From Sporosarcina ureae (GTDB lineage: Bacteria > Bacillota > Bacilli > Bacillales_A > Planococcaceae): a stretch of 64,000 bases of DNA. The stretch is from assembly GCF_029267015.1 (NCBI RefSeq), contig NZ_JARIEA010000059.1, positions 1 to 64,000 of the forward strand, in the 5' to 3' direction. How positions within the stretch are numbered: position 1 is the first letter of the stretch; every line of letters starts with the position of its first letter. A model generated the notes under the pieces. That model worked only from the letters and a program-made list of their open reading frames with translations, was not told the origin of the DNA and did not search any database. Below are positions 42,849-50,732 of this stretch, in pieces. The position numbers were made by a program, and so were the translations under genes.

Positions 42849-44087
42849 ATGAAGGTTACCATTGCATTGATTGGGTCACAAGAGTTTTGCAAACAAGCAG
42901 AAACTATTGTTTTGCCGCAAAACATCCGTATTGATTGTTATCAATACCGTAATCCTTCAGAAGCACCGAGTTTGCTCGACACGATGAAGCCTTGTCATGC
43001 GATTCTGTTTTCTGGATCCTTGCCGTATGAGGCATCTGAGCATGTTCTTAAGACCATCTCCGTTCCTGTACTTTATCTTCAACAAAATGAACATACTATC
43101 GCTGTTACATTATTATACCTTGCTTCAGAAAAGAATTTAGCGATTTACGATATTTCTATCGATATAAAAGATCGTTCTCATATTGAACATATTTTGCGTG
43201 ACCTAGACACTTTATCGCCTAGTAAGAAACCCGCTATACATGAATTGCAGAGGAACAGTGATTTACAAGCGATTGTAAACTTTCACGTGGAACACTTCAG
43301 AAGCGGGCAATCTAAAATGGCAGTGACCAGTGTGCATGCCGTCTATAACCAACTGAAAGCAGCAGGGATTCCCGCTTTTCGTATGCTCGATCCCGTCAGT
43401 AATACTTTACGTGCGCTTGAACAAGCTGCACACCAAGCAAGTCTTGAAAGAAGTAAAGCAACCAAAATCGCAGTCGGATTGTTGAAAGTTCATAATAAGC
43501 AGAAACTCTCTCATGAAACAGTAGTGAAACTAGCCAATTACTTACAGGCAAAATGGTCGGAAAGTGAAGGTTTCTATTACTTCTACACTTCGCTAGGTAC
43601 TGTGGAGTTCGTGTTGGCACTGGAATCATTCGTTCTATTTATCAACTCTATACCCGAAGCTTCTTTATCTTTTGGATTGGGTCAAACTATTGTAGAAGCT
43701 AGCGACAATGCATGGAGTGCGCTGCAACTCGCTTCAAACGAAGGCATTTTTATGCTAGATGAACATAAACAGCTACACGGCCCGTTGCCTTCTACGAACA
43801 CCTCCATCGCCATGAAGCTCGAGGGACCTAAGTTACTAGCAATCAGCAAGAAGACTACTCTCAGTCCTGCAGTCATTTCCAAGATCATTCAGTTCAATCA
43901 ATTCAGGCAATCCACTTCTTTTACTGCACATGATCTAGCCGGATATTTAGCCGTTTCAAGAAGAACCGCAGAACGGACGATCAAGAAGCTGATGGATCAT
44001 CAATTCATACAGGCAGTTGGTGAAGAAATGACGTATTCGCAAGGCCGCCCCCGTGCTCTATATGAAATGAAACTCCCCCATCCATAA
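42849..44087 (+). CDS. Putative transcriptional regulator with C-terminal winged helix (unrecognised family)
   Basis: A 412-aa protein. The N-terminal roughly 120 residues form a Rossmann-like sensory region (TIALIGSQEFCKQAE, CHAILFSGSLPYEASEHV, VPVLYLQQNEH) resembling PrpR-type receptor domains. The middle (about 195-300) looks like a degenerate nucleotide-cyclase/GGDEF fold (LSFGLGQTIVEASDNAWSALQLA). The end (about 345-405) is a winged helix-turn-helix (TAHDLAGYLAVSRRTAERTIKKL). Function assigned only as regulator. Divergent from the dipeptide epimerase, with a spaced direct repeat in the gap; a strong AGAGGAGG precedes the ATG. Confidence 0.7.
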   Translation: MKVTIALIGSQEFCKQAETIVLPQNIRIDCYQYRNPSEAPSLLDTMKPCHAILFSGSLPYEASEHVLKTISVPVLYLQQNEHTIAVTLLYLASEKNLAIYDISIDIKDRSHIEHILRDLDTLSPSKKPAIHELQRNSDLQAIVNFHVEHFRSGQSKMAVTSVHAVYNQLKAAGIPAFRMLDPVSNTLRALEQAAHQASLERSKATKIAVGLLKVHNKQKLSHETVVKLANYLQAKWSESEGFYYFYTSLGTVEFVLALESFVLFINSIPEASLSFGLGQTIVEASDNAWSALQLASNEGIFMLDEHKQLHGPLPSTNTSIAMKLEGPKLLAISKKTTLSPAVISKIIQFNQFRQSTSFTAHDLAGYLAVSRRTAERTIKKLMDHQFIQAVGEEMTYSQGRPRALYEMKLPHP

Positions 44088-44092
44088 TGAAA

Positions 44093-44128
44093 GAAAAGCC
44101 GTAGAAATAATCTCGGCTTTTCTTTTTT
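44093..44128. terminator. Bidirectional terminator between regulator and NhaC genes
   Basis: GAAAAGCCG and CGGCTTTTC pair around a 12-nt loop, with T tracts on the plus strand (CTTTTTT) and A/T flanks on the other. Convergent gap. Confidence 0.8.
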
Positions 44129-44131
44129 ATA

Positions 44132-45580
44132 TTATTCCACTTGCACTTCGGGCTCCAACCGTGCCTCTTGTTCATTCATCTCTACGACTTCTTCCGATGT
44201 CATTTTTACAATGCTGAAGCCGGTTAATGCATACACAATCGACAATAACGGAACTGCGAAATTCAAAATAGCGTACGGACCATATTCTACAACGCTGACA
44301 CCAAGTGTACCGAAAATAAACACACCACATGTATTCCATGGAATGAATACGGAAGTCAGAGTTCCACCATCCTCAAGCGCACGCGACAGGTTCTTGGAGC
44401 TTAATCCCATGTCTTTATAGGTTTTACTAAACATTCTAGAAGGCACTACAATCGAAACGTATTGCTCTGAACACGTAGCGTTGGTTAGAACACACGCACC
44501 GATCGTCGAAATAATCAATGATGACGTAGATTTCACGACTTTCAACAATTGTTGCATGATTGCACGTAGCATTCCGGAATACTCAAGGATTCCACCAAAT
44601 GTCATCGCCACAATCGTCATGGAAACGGTATACATCATACTATCGAGTCCACCGCCATTGAATAAGTTATCAACTAATTTATTGCCCGTTTCAATAGCAA
44701 ATCCGCTCTGTAAAGCATGAAGAGCGTCTGCAAACGTCCCGCCCTGAATAGTTATGTGCGAAATGAACCCTAACACAATACCGATAATTAACGCGGGTAC
44801 CGCAGGAATCTTTAACGCGACCATGACAATGACGGCCAACGGAACAAGCAATAACCAAGGTGAAATAATAAAGCTTTCTTGCATGACTTGTGATGTTTTC
44901 GCAATCGATGATAATTCTGCTTCACCCGATCCAAACTTTCTTCCCAAGAAGGTAAACACAGCCAATGCAATGAGTAAACCAGGAATCGTTGTATACAACA
45001 TATGCTTAATATGATCGAATAAATCTGTCCCCGTCAGCCCTGCTGCAAGGTTCGTCGTATCCGAAAGAGGGGACATTTTATCACCAAAATACGCACCTGA
45101 AATAACAGCACCCGCGACCATACCTGCTGGAATTCCCATACTTAACCCGATGCCCATACCTGCTACACCGATCGTTGCCATCGTGGACCACGAACTACCA
45201 ATTGCTAACGAAACAAGCGCACAAATTAACGCAATTGCAACTAGGAACCAAGATGGTGTAATGATCTTCAATCCGTAGAATATCATCGTAGCAACGATCC
45301 CACCACCCATCCACGAACCAATCACTAATCCAACGAGCATAATGATAATGACGGCAGGAAGTGCTAAACGAATACCTTTGTACATCATTTCTTCGATTTC
45401 TTTCCAGGAGTAACCGTAACGCCAAGCGACGAGTGCCGCAATGGAAGTACCTACTATTAACGGCATATGTGGTCCTTGCTCTAGCTTCACCACGGTGATA
45501 AGCATCACTATAATCATCAATACTAGTGGCAGTATAGCCCACCAAAAACCTATCTCTCTTTTTTCTCTTTTCGCTTCCAT
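44132..45580 (-). CDS. NhaC-family Na+/H+ (or substrate:H+) antiporter
   Basis: A 482-aa protein with about 12 helices. NhaC landmarks are IGSSWSTMATIGVAGMGIG near 127, GAVISGAYFGDKMSPLSDTTNLAAG near 155, and TNATCSEQYVSIVVPSRMF near 365. Some family members exchange malate/lactate or amino-acid derivatives rather than Na+ alone. A shared operator-like repeat links it to the epimerase gene, hinting at peptide or amino-acid transport. Two cre-like sites lie upstream. Confidence 0.88.
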   Translation of the reverse strand: MEAKREKREIGFWWAILPLVLMIIVMLITVVKLEQGPHMPLIVGTSIAALVAWRYGYSWKEIEEMMYKGIRLALPAVIIIMLVGLVIGSWMGGGIVATMIFYGLKIITPSWFLVAIALICALVSLAIGSSWSTMATIGVAGMGIGLSMGIPAGMVAGAVISGAYFGDKMSPLSDTTNLAAGLTGTDLFDHIKHMLYTTIPGLLIALAVFTFLGRKFGSGEAELSSIAKTSQVMQESFIISPWLLLVPLAVIVMVALKIPAVPALIIGIVLGFISHITIQGGTFADALHALQSGFAIETGNKLVDNLFNGGGLDSMMYTVSMTIVAMTFGGILEYSGMLRAIMQQLLKVVKSTSSLIISTIGACVLTNATCSEQYVSIVVPSRMFSKTYKDMGLSSKNLSRALEDGGTLTSVFIPWNTCGVFIFGTLGVSVVEYGPYAILNFAVPLLSIVYALTGFSIVKMTSEEVVEMNEQEARLEPEVQVE

Positions 45581-45615
45581 AATTCACCCCACCCATCTTC
45601 TGATAATTCCGAAAT

Positions 45616-45633
45616 GTCGTTATATGGTCGTTT
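45616..45633. promoter_or_regulatory. GTCGTTA direct repeat, candidate operator (copy 2)
   Basis: GTCGTTA at 45616 and GTCGTTT at 45627, 11 nt apart, 36-53 nt before the NhaC start. Sequence between and around the repeats also matches copy 1 at 42811-42828. Confidence 0.6.
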
Positions 45634-45640
45634 AATCTAT

Positions 45641-45691
45641 AGTAAGCGTTTTCTGAATTACTTGTCAACGCAAAATTTGTAAGCGTTTTCT
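45641..45691. promoter_or_regulatory. Two tandem cre (catabolite response) sites
   Basis: TGTAAGCGTTTTCT at 45678-45691 matches the B. subtilis cre consensus TGWAARCGYTWWCW at every position. AGTAAGCGTTTTCT at 45641-45654 differs at one base. They belong to a 16-nt direct repeat 37 nt apart, between the divergent NhaC and DDAH-type genes. CcpA control of one or both is likely. Confidence 0.7.
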
Positions 45692-45783
45692 GAAGTCACG
45701 AACCCTTCACATAGAATACGTTTATAAAACTTTGATAACGGGAATACTATAAAGTACTTTCAAGAATGGGAGGCGCGCTGCCA

Positions 45784-46635
45784 TTGACAGCTAATGTCCA
45801 AAAAACAGATACGATAAAATGTATAACGGAATACGATACGTTACGCAGAGTCATTTTGTGCCCGCCAGAGTTTATGGCAATTGACGAAGTGATTAACGAA
45901 GTACAGAAAAAGTATGAAGATGAAAATATCGATAAAGCCCGTGCGATGAAACAGCATGCGGAATTTGAAAAACTATTGCTAGAAAATGGAGTAGAAGTTA
46001 TCACACTTCCTACTTCTGAAAAATATCCAGAACAAGTCTTCACGAGGGATATCGGTTTCACAATCGGCAATGAAGTATTCATAGCCGATTTGGCCGCAAA
46101 TATTCGAAAAGGTGAAGAGATCACGCTAAAAGAATGGCTTATTGCGCAAGACATCCCCTATCAGTCCGCGACGGATCGAATGGAAGGCGGCGACATCATT
46201 GTTGACCGCGATACGATCTACATCGGCATCAGTAGCCGTACATCCGAGGAAGCAGTCAGCAATCTCGAAGAAAAACTGCCCGATCATTACATCAAGCGAA
46301 TTCCGTTTGACGGACGCTACTTGCACTTGGACTGTGTATTCAATCTCCTGTCTTCAGGAAAGGCTCTCTACTTCCCCGCAGCATTTGATCAAGACACGAT
46401 CGATCAATTAGCCGCGTCGTACGAACTAATTGAAGTCGCTGAAGATGAGCAATTCTCGCTTGGTACGAACGTACTTTCAATAGGCAATAATAAAGTATTC
46501 AGTTTGCCTCAAAACAAACAAGTGAATAAAGATTTACGCGCACATGGTTTCGAAGTCATTGAAGTCGACTTTTCTGAAATCATTAAATCAGGCGGTTCGT
46601 TCAGATGTTGTTCCATGCCGGTAGAACGCGGATAA
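45784..46635 (+). CDS. Dimethylarginine dimethylaminohydrolase-type guanidino hydrolase
   Basis: A 283-aa protein of the amidinotransferase/DDAH superfamily, related to B. subtilis YkgA. Catalytic landmarks are QVFTRDIGFTIGNEVFIADL near 85, RMEGGDIIVD near 130, the His in RYLHLDCVFNLL near 180, and the nucleophilic Cys region GGSFRCCSMPVERG at the end. It hydrolyses a guanidino compound, perhaps arginine-derived; the exact substrate is uncertain. TTG at 45784 is chosen because GGGAGG lies 10 nt upstream; an ATG at 45766 lacks one. A terminator follows. Confidence 0.85.
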   Translation: MTANVQKTDTIKCITEYDTLRRVILCPPEFMAIDEVINEVQKKYEDENIDKARAMKQHAEFEKLLLENGVEVITLPTSEKYPEQVFTRDIGFTIGNEVFIADLAANIRKGEEITLKEWLIAQDIPYQSATDRMEGGDIIVDRDTIYIGISSRTSEEAVSNLEEKLPDHYIKRIPFDGRYLHLDCVFNLLSSGKALYFPAAFDQDTIDQLAASYELIEVAEDEQFSLGTNVLSIGNNKVFSLPQNKQVNKDLRAHGFEVIEVDFSEIIKSGGSFRCCSMPVERG

Positions 46636-46639
46636 AATG

Positions 46640-46692
46640 AAAGACTGAAGCCCATCCCACATAATGTTCGTGGCGATTAAGCTTCAGTCTTT
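46640..46692. terminator. Terminator between convergent DDAH and 236-aa genes
   Basis: AAAGACTGAAGC (46640-46651) and GCTTCAGTCTTT (46681-46692) are perfect arms with T on both outer sides; it can serve both genes. Confidence 0.8.
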
Positions 46693-46693
46693 T

Positions 46694-47404
46694 TCATTCC
46701 AGTAGGTCTATATAGTAATTTTGGTCATCGTCTAGCTCAGGTATATCGATCTCAATTGATTCAGGAATCAACAAGTGAACCGTCATAACACCCGATACAG
46801 TACCAGAGGAATACCCAGATGTCTTTTCGCCAGTAAACTGATTCAAGAGGTTTGAGTCATGATAAAACGTATATACCAAATGGTTTTTAGGTTGTTTCGG
46901 AATAGACATGGACTTGCTATCCCAGACAGGTAGATTGATTTTGAGTTGATCGGATAAATCGTAATACGTATTTTCTTCATCATTGAACGTGGCTATCAAT
47001 TCGGGAGAATAGACTGTTTCTTCTATGATCCGACTGGTACTCGGTGTACGCTTGATCAGAACATGCGCACCGGAGAAAGAAGGGATGGAAAATTCCCCCT
47101 CCACCTCATGCGACCGTTTTGCTAATACTAAGTTATCAGGAATTGGTAACTCTTCTACAATCGCACTATATAGATCAAATCCCACTTCGTTTTCCACTGC
47201 CTCAGGAAGATTAACACCCTTTACTTTCCGTTCCATCGTTTCCGCTACGCCAAGTCCAATTATTAACAACACTAGGTATCCAATAATAAACTTCCAATGA
47301 AAGGATCTTTTTATCCGTACGCGTCCCATATTCCTTGTTACCAGTATAATCGTCAATACTCCTAGAAGAAGGACTATGGGTACTAGTATAGTAAGAAGCA
47401 TCAA
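46694..47404 (-). CDS. Membrane protein of the YtrA-type ABC operon (unrecognised)
   Basis: A 236-aa protein with two N-terminal helices (about 4-24 and 38-56) and an extracytoplasmic remainder rich in beta segments (SHEVEGEFSIPSFSGAHVLIKR; FTGEKTSGYSSGTVSG). It overlaps the permease gene by 4 nt and is the last gene of a four-gene operon. It may be an accessory subunit of the ABC exporter. No family recognised. Confidence 0.7.
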   Translation of the reverse strand: MMLLTILVPIVLLLGVLTIILVTRNMGRVRIKRSFHWKFIIGYLVLLIIGLGVAETMERKVKGVNLPEAVENEVGFDLYSAIVEELPIPDNLVLAKRSHEVEGEFSIPSFSGAHVLIKRTPSTSRIIEETVYSPELIATFNDEENTYYDLSDQLKINLPVWDSKSMSIPKQPKNHLVYTFYHDSNLLNQFTGEKTSGYSSGTVSGVMTVHLLIPESIEIDIPELDDDQNYYIDLLE

Positions 47405-48156
47405 GGGTTCCTCACCTCCAAGCGATTTGTGACGAAGAAGCTAATAGCAAACAGAACAGCAATGGCTCCTACTATCTTCAATGTGAATAATAGAATCGAT
47501 GTTTCCCCATGGAAGAAATACAGCAATCCACTATTCTCATTGTCTGCTATACCAAATGTGCTCTGCGTAAATGCATACCACATCACTCCAAACAGCGCGA
47601 CAAACAATTTGCTCCATTGGATGAGTGATCCGAGCGTATACCCAACTAGCATAAGCAATAGCGTATAAGCCGTCATAGCAAAAATACGTGAAAAGAAATC
47701 CAGTGGTGAAGATAGTAATCCCGACGTTTCAATAATCATATTATCTTGGAACATCGCTACAATCTTCATCACCGACCCAAGTAAAACGGTCGTTACACCG
47801 CCGAGTAACGCGGCAGTACAGAAGAAGTAGAAATTAGCTAGTTGAAACGTCAAACGATTGGTCACAAACGAAAAGGATTCATTTCGCTGTGCGGCAGACG
47901 TCAACAGGAAACCGACTATGAATGCCCAGAATAGTGTGAGTCCTACTTGACTGTCGTTCGTTATGGAAGTGAAGTCGAAGGAAATCGGCTCTCCCCAATC
48001 GTTCGTGTAAGTAGATGTAAATGCACCGCTGATGAACACAGTGGCTAAAATCTGCAATATAATCAGCATCGTGAAAATTGCGCCATTGGCATTCAGTTTG
48101 AATAAAAACTGTCGTGTGGCAAGTTCATTCATACTCCATTGTGTCGAATACATCAT
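47401..48156 (-). CDS. ABC transporter permease
   Basis: A 251-aa protein with six predicted helices, matching ABC-2-like permeases (WAFIVGFLLTSAAQRNESFSFVTNRLTFQL near 78 is the cytoplasmic loop). AGGAGG lies 5 nt before the ATG at 48156 and 8 nt before the one at 48153. It overlaps the ATPase gene by about 30 nt. It partners the ATPase at 48125-49033 for export; the substrate is unknown, possibly cell-wall-active compounds as in ytr systems. Confidence 0.75.
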   Translation of the reverse strand: MMYSTQWSMNELATRQFLFKLNANGAIFTMLIILQILATVFISGAFTSTYTNDWGEPISFDFTSITNDSQVGLTLFWAFIVGFLLTSAAQRNESFSFVTNRLTFQLANFYFFCTAALLGGVTTVLLGSVMKIVAMFQDNMIIETSGLLSSPLDFFSRIFAMTAYTLLLMLVGYTLGSLIQWSKLFVALFGVMWYAFTQSTFGIADNENSGLLYFFHGETSILLFTLKIVGAIAVLFAISFFVTNRLEVRNP

Positions 48157-49033
48157 CTACACCTCCTCTCGTCTGACCTGTCATAGCAAGATACGCTTCA
48201 CTCGCTGAAACGGCCGACACACGGATTCCAGCCTGCTTTAATTCAGTTAGTTCTGCTTTCGTATGTTCATTGTCAACTATCCATTCTGTCAACGGACCTG
48301 TTGAAGTTCGATGGATTACAGCGTATTGATTCGCATACTGCTTCAATACGTTTTCTTTACCTTGAAACTTGATGAACTTCTCTTGTAGTTCAGTTATGGA
48401 ACTATGAAATGCAATGCCTTTTCCTTCGATCAATAAAATATCTTCAAGCAAGTCTTCCATCTCTTCCATATGATGACTTGATAACAGGATGGTTCTTGGG
48501 TGAGCCAAATAATCTTTTAATAATGCTCGGTAGAAATCACTGCGGGCTCCGGCATCCATTCCTGTAATCGGTTCATCAAACATCGTCAATGGACAACGTG
48601 CTGCGATCCCGACGATTGCATTGAATGTGCTACGTTTTCCTTTAGACAGTACGCGATGGTTCAATGTTAACGGCAGCCTAAAATATTTGAGTAGACGCTT
48701 AGCGAGTTCGCCGTCCCAGTTTTCATAGAAGCGATTAAACTCCAAAAGTAAGTCTTCTAGCGTCATCGCGTCGGGGAAGCCCATCATGTCGTCAACAAAT
48801 ATCATGTTTGCAGAAACGGAAAGGCTATTAAAGGGACGCTCGCCAAACACACGTAATTCCCCATCCGACTCTTTGATGAAGCCTGCAATCATCTTCATGA
48901 GTGTTGTCTTCCCTACACCGTTGCGCCCTATTAAGCCTGTAATGGTGTTTTCGCGAATCTCCAAATTCAATTGATCCAATATCGTAGTAGAACGATACCG
49001 TTTTGTTACGTTTTCTAGAGTAATGACCGGCAT
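48125..49033 (-). CDS. ABC transporter ATP-binding protein (YtrB-like)
   Basis: A 302-aa ATPase. Walker A is GRNGVGKTT (about residue 37), the signature is LSKGKRSTF (a variant usual in this group), Walker B is LTMFDEPITGMD and the switch His is in SSHHMEEME. About 100 C-terminal residues form an accessory domain. ATG at 49033 overlaps the GntR stop (TGATG), with AAAGGAG upstream. Together with the GntR repressor it matches ytrAB-type envelope-stress ABC operons. Confidence 0.9.
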   Translation of the reverse strand: MPVITLENVTKRYRSTTILDQLNLEIRENTITGLIGRNGVGKTTLMKMIAGFIKESDGELRVFGERPFNSLSVSANMIFVDDMMGFPDAMTLEDLLLEFNRFYENWDGELAKRLLKYFRLPLTLNHRVLSKGKRSTFNAIVGIAARCPLTMFDEPITGMDAGARSDFYRALLKDYLAHPRTILLSSHHMEEMEDLLEDILLIEGKGIAFHSSITELQEKFIKFQGKENVLKQYANQYAVIHRTSTGPLTEWIVDNEHTKAELTELKQAGIRVSAVSASEAYLAMTGQTRGGVDDVFDTMEYE

Positions 49034-49404
49034 CACGATCTCTCCTTTCGCTCTGCTTGAATTAATTCGATCAGCTGTTCATCTTGCAAACCGAGTAACG
49101 CGGCTTCATTCAGCAGTTCCTGTACTAACCGCCGCAACGTTCCGTCTTTACGTTTCGTTAGCAGTTTATTGCGTGCATCTGCGGAGACAAATGTACCGAG
49201 TCCCCGTTTTTTATAAATAAGTTCCGCATCCAGCAAAATTGTCAACCCCTTCCCCGCAGTCGCAGGATTAATATTGAATAGCTCTGCCAACTGATACTGC
49301 GAGTACACTTTATCGTCCGCTTGTAACGTACCATCAATAATTTCTGTCTCTAACCATTCTGCAATTTGTATATAAATCGGCTTTTCTCCATCCATGTCGA
49401 TCAA
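49033..49404 (-). CDS. GntR-family repressor (YtrA subfamily)
   Basis: A 123-aa regulator: a GntR winged helix (about 10-75: KPIYIQIAEWLETEIIDGTL, YSQYQLAELFNINPATAGKGL, GLGTFVS) with only a short C-terminal helical tail, the YtrA subfamily form. It starts at TTG 49404 (GGTGGTG 6 nt upstream), or ATG 49395. The palindrome over its -10 box at 49430-49453 is the likely operator, so it should repress its own operon until cell-wall stress. Confidence 0.88.
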   Translation of the reverse strand: MIDMDGEKPIYIQIAEWLETEIIDGTLQADDKVYSQYQLAELFNINPATAGKGLTILLDAELIYKKRGLGTFVSADARNKLLTKRKDGTLRRLVQELLNEAALLGLQDEQLIELIQAERKERS

Positions 49405-49429
49405 GAGCTTCACCACCTTTAGGTTACCC

Positions 49430-49479
49430 AGTACATTACTGTTGTAATGTACTATACTCGTTTTTATAGTAGTTTGCAA
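49430..49479 (-). promoter_or_regulatory. GntR operon promoter with overlapping palindromic operator
   Basis: On the minus strand TTGCAA (49474-49479), a 17-nt spacer and TATAGT (49451-49456) form a sigma-A promoter. A perfect inverted repeat AGTACATTAC/GTAATGTACT with a 4-nt centre (49430-49453) covers the end of the -10 region and the start site. This layout is typical for repression by YtrA-type GntR proteins. Confidence 0.75.
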
Positions 49480-49492
49480 ATGAATATAAAAA

Positions 49493-49515
49493 ATGCAAGG
49501 CTCAAGACCTTGCAT
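49493..49515 (-). terminator. Hairpin with T tract upstream of the GntR promoter
   Basis: ATGCAAGG and CCTTGCAT pair around CTCAAGA, and on the minus strand run into TTTTTT. No gene on that strand precedes it, so it may insulate the GntR promoter or end a small RNA. Confidence 0.45.
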
Positions 49516-49615
49516 CCCAAAGTACAAAAATATTGGCAAACAGTACGATCAATGAATAAAAGCTTCATTTTCTGCACATGCTAGCTATTTATACTGTATG
49601 TAAGGAGAGGATGAA

Positions 49616-49948
49616 ATGAATACAGTAAAAGATTTTCCTATTCAGCGAAATAGATTATTGAATGTAGCCTTTCTATTAGTTTGCTTATGTTTATTAGACG
49701 CCGTTTTCACCGATTGTGGTCTGCGACTCGGTTATATAGAGGAAGCCAATCTGCTAGTAGCGTTTATGTATGATCAAAGTATTGCTTTATTTTATATAGT
49801 GAAATTGGGCTTACCTTTACTTCTTTTATATATTTTGGCGATTCGTGCATCGGGTATAATTGTACGGATTTCGCTAACAACTGCATTGTTTCTTTATATT
49901 ACAGTGCTATTCGTTCATATATTCTGGCTGATTTTGGCCGCAATCTAA
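49616..49948 (+). CDS. DUF5658 family membrane protein
   Basis: A 110-aa protein with three to four helices (about 15-33, 55-76 and 80-108). The family pattern LLDAVFTDCGLRLGYIEEANLL near residue 27 has the DxxxTxxGLxxGxxxEANPL-like order of DUF5658. Function unknown. AGGAGAGG precedes the ATG. Confidence 0.8.
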   Translation: MNTVKDFPIQRNRLLNVAFLLVCLCLLDAVFTDCGLRLGYIEEANLLVAFMYDQSIALFYIVKLGLPLLLLYILAIRASGIIVRISLTTALFLYITVLFVHIFWLILAAI

Positions 49949-50027
49949 CAGGCGTATAAACACCCCTTCTATACCTATTATTTGTTGTATACTACTTGTA
50001 TCAATACGCGGAAAGAAGGGGTTATGA

Positions 50028-50708
50028 TTGAATAATGCACGAACATTGCACGCGCTATCAATCGGGATGCCACGGTCATTAAAAACAGGGGACGGAAAAG
50101 ACTTTGTGAGCGCCATTTGTAAACAGGCTGCAGATGAAGCATTTCTCTCAGTGGACGGTTTCAATGGAGACGGGATTGCGGATACGAAGCATCATGGAGG
50201 ACCTGACCGCGCAGTCTGTATGTATTCAGATGAACACTATGCGCTTTGGGAAAAACAGTTTTCTTGTACATTGTCTCCATCTACATTTGGAGAAAATCTC
50301 ACAGTAGGCGGAATGCTTGAGGATGAAGTATGTATAGGGGATATCTATCAAGTGGGAAATGCGGTCATTCAAGTGACACAAGGTCGTGTTCCTTGTAACA
50401 CAATCAGTCAGCGTACAGGTTTGCCTGGTCTGATGAAAGAGATGATTAAAACTGGACTTACAGGCTATTTATGTCGTGTCGTTAAAGAAGGAATCGTTCA
50501 TTCAAATTCTATAATTACGTTATTGCAACGTGATCCAAACAACGTGTCCATTCTTTACGCTAACGAAGTATACTTTCAACGTCCGAAAGACCAGGACGGT
50601 TTAAAACGAATTTTAGCCGTCGATGCGCTAGCTGACGAGTGGAAAGATATGCTGATAAAACGTTTGGAAAAGTTACAGACTACTAAAAAAGAACGGACCA
50701 CACGATAA
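50028..50708 (+). CDS. MOSC domain protein (YiiM-like)
   Basis: A 226-aa protein with a MOSC sulfur-carrier/molybdenum-cofactor domain. The conserved Cys is in QGRVPCNTISQRTG (about residue 124); DGIADTKHHGGPDRAVCMY and FGENLTVGGMLEDEVCIGD are family blocks. YiiM-type proteins reduce N-hydroxylated compounds using Moco. A C-terminal 3-alpha extension follows. TTG start with AAGGGG 6 nt upstream. No molybdenum genes are nearby. Confidence 0.9.
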   Translation: MNNARTLHALSIGMPRSLKTGDGKDFVSAICKQAADEAFLSVDGFNGDGIADTKHHGGPDRAVCMYSDEHYALWEKQFSCTLSPSTFGENLTVGGMLEDEVCIGDIYQVGNAVIQVTQGRVPCNTISQRTGLPGLMKEMIKTGLTGYLCRVVKEGIVHSNSIITLLQRDPNNVSILYANEVYFQRPKDQDGLKRILAVDALADEWKDMLIKRLEKLQTTKKERTTR

Positions 50709-50729
50709 ATCGTTGGTTCGTTCTTTTTT
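50691..50729 (+). terminator. Terminator after the MOSC gene
   Basis: GAACGGACCA and TGGTTCGTTC pair (one G-T) around a 13-nt loop, then TTTTTT on the plus strand; the gap is convergent. Confidence 0.8.
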
Positions 50730-50732
50730 CTA

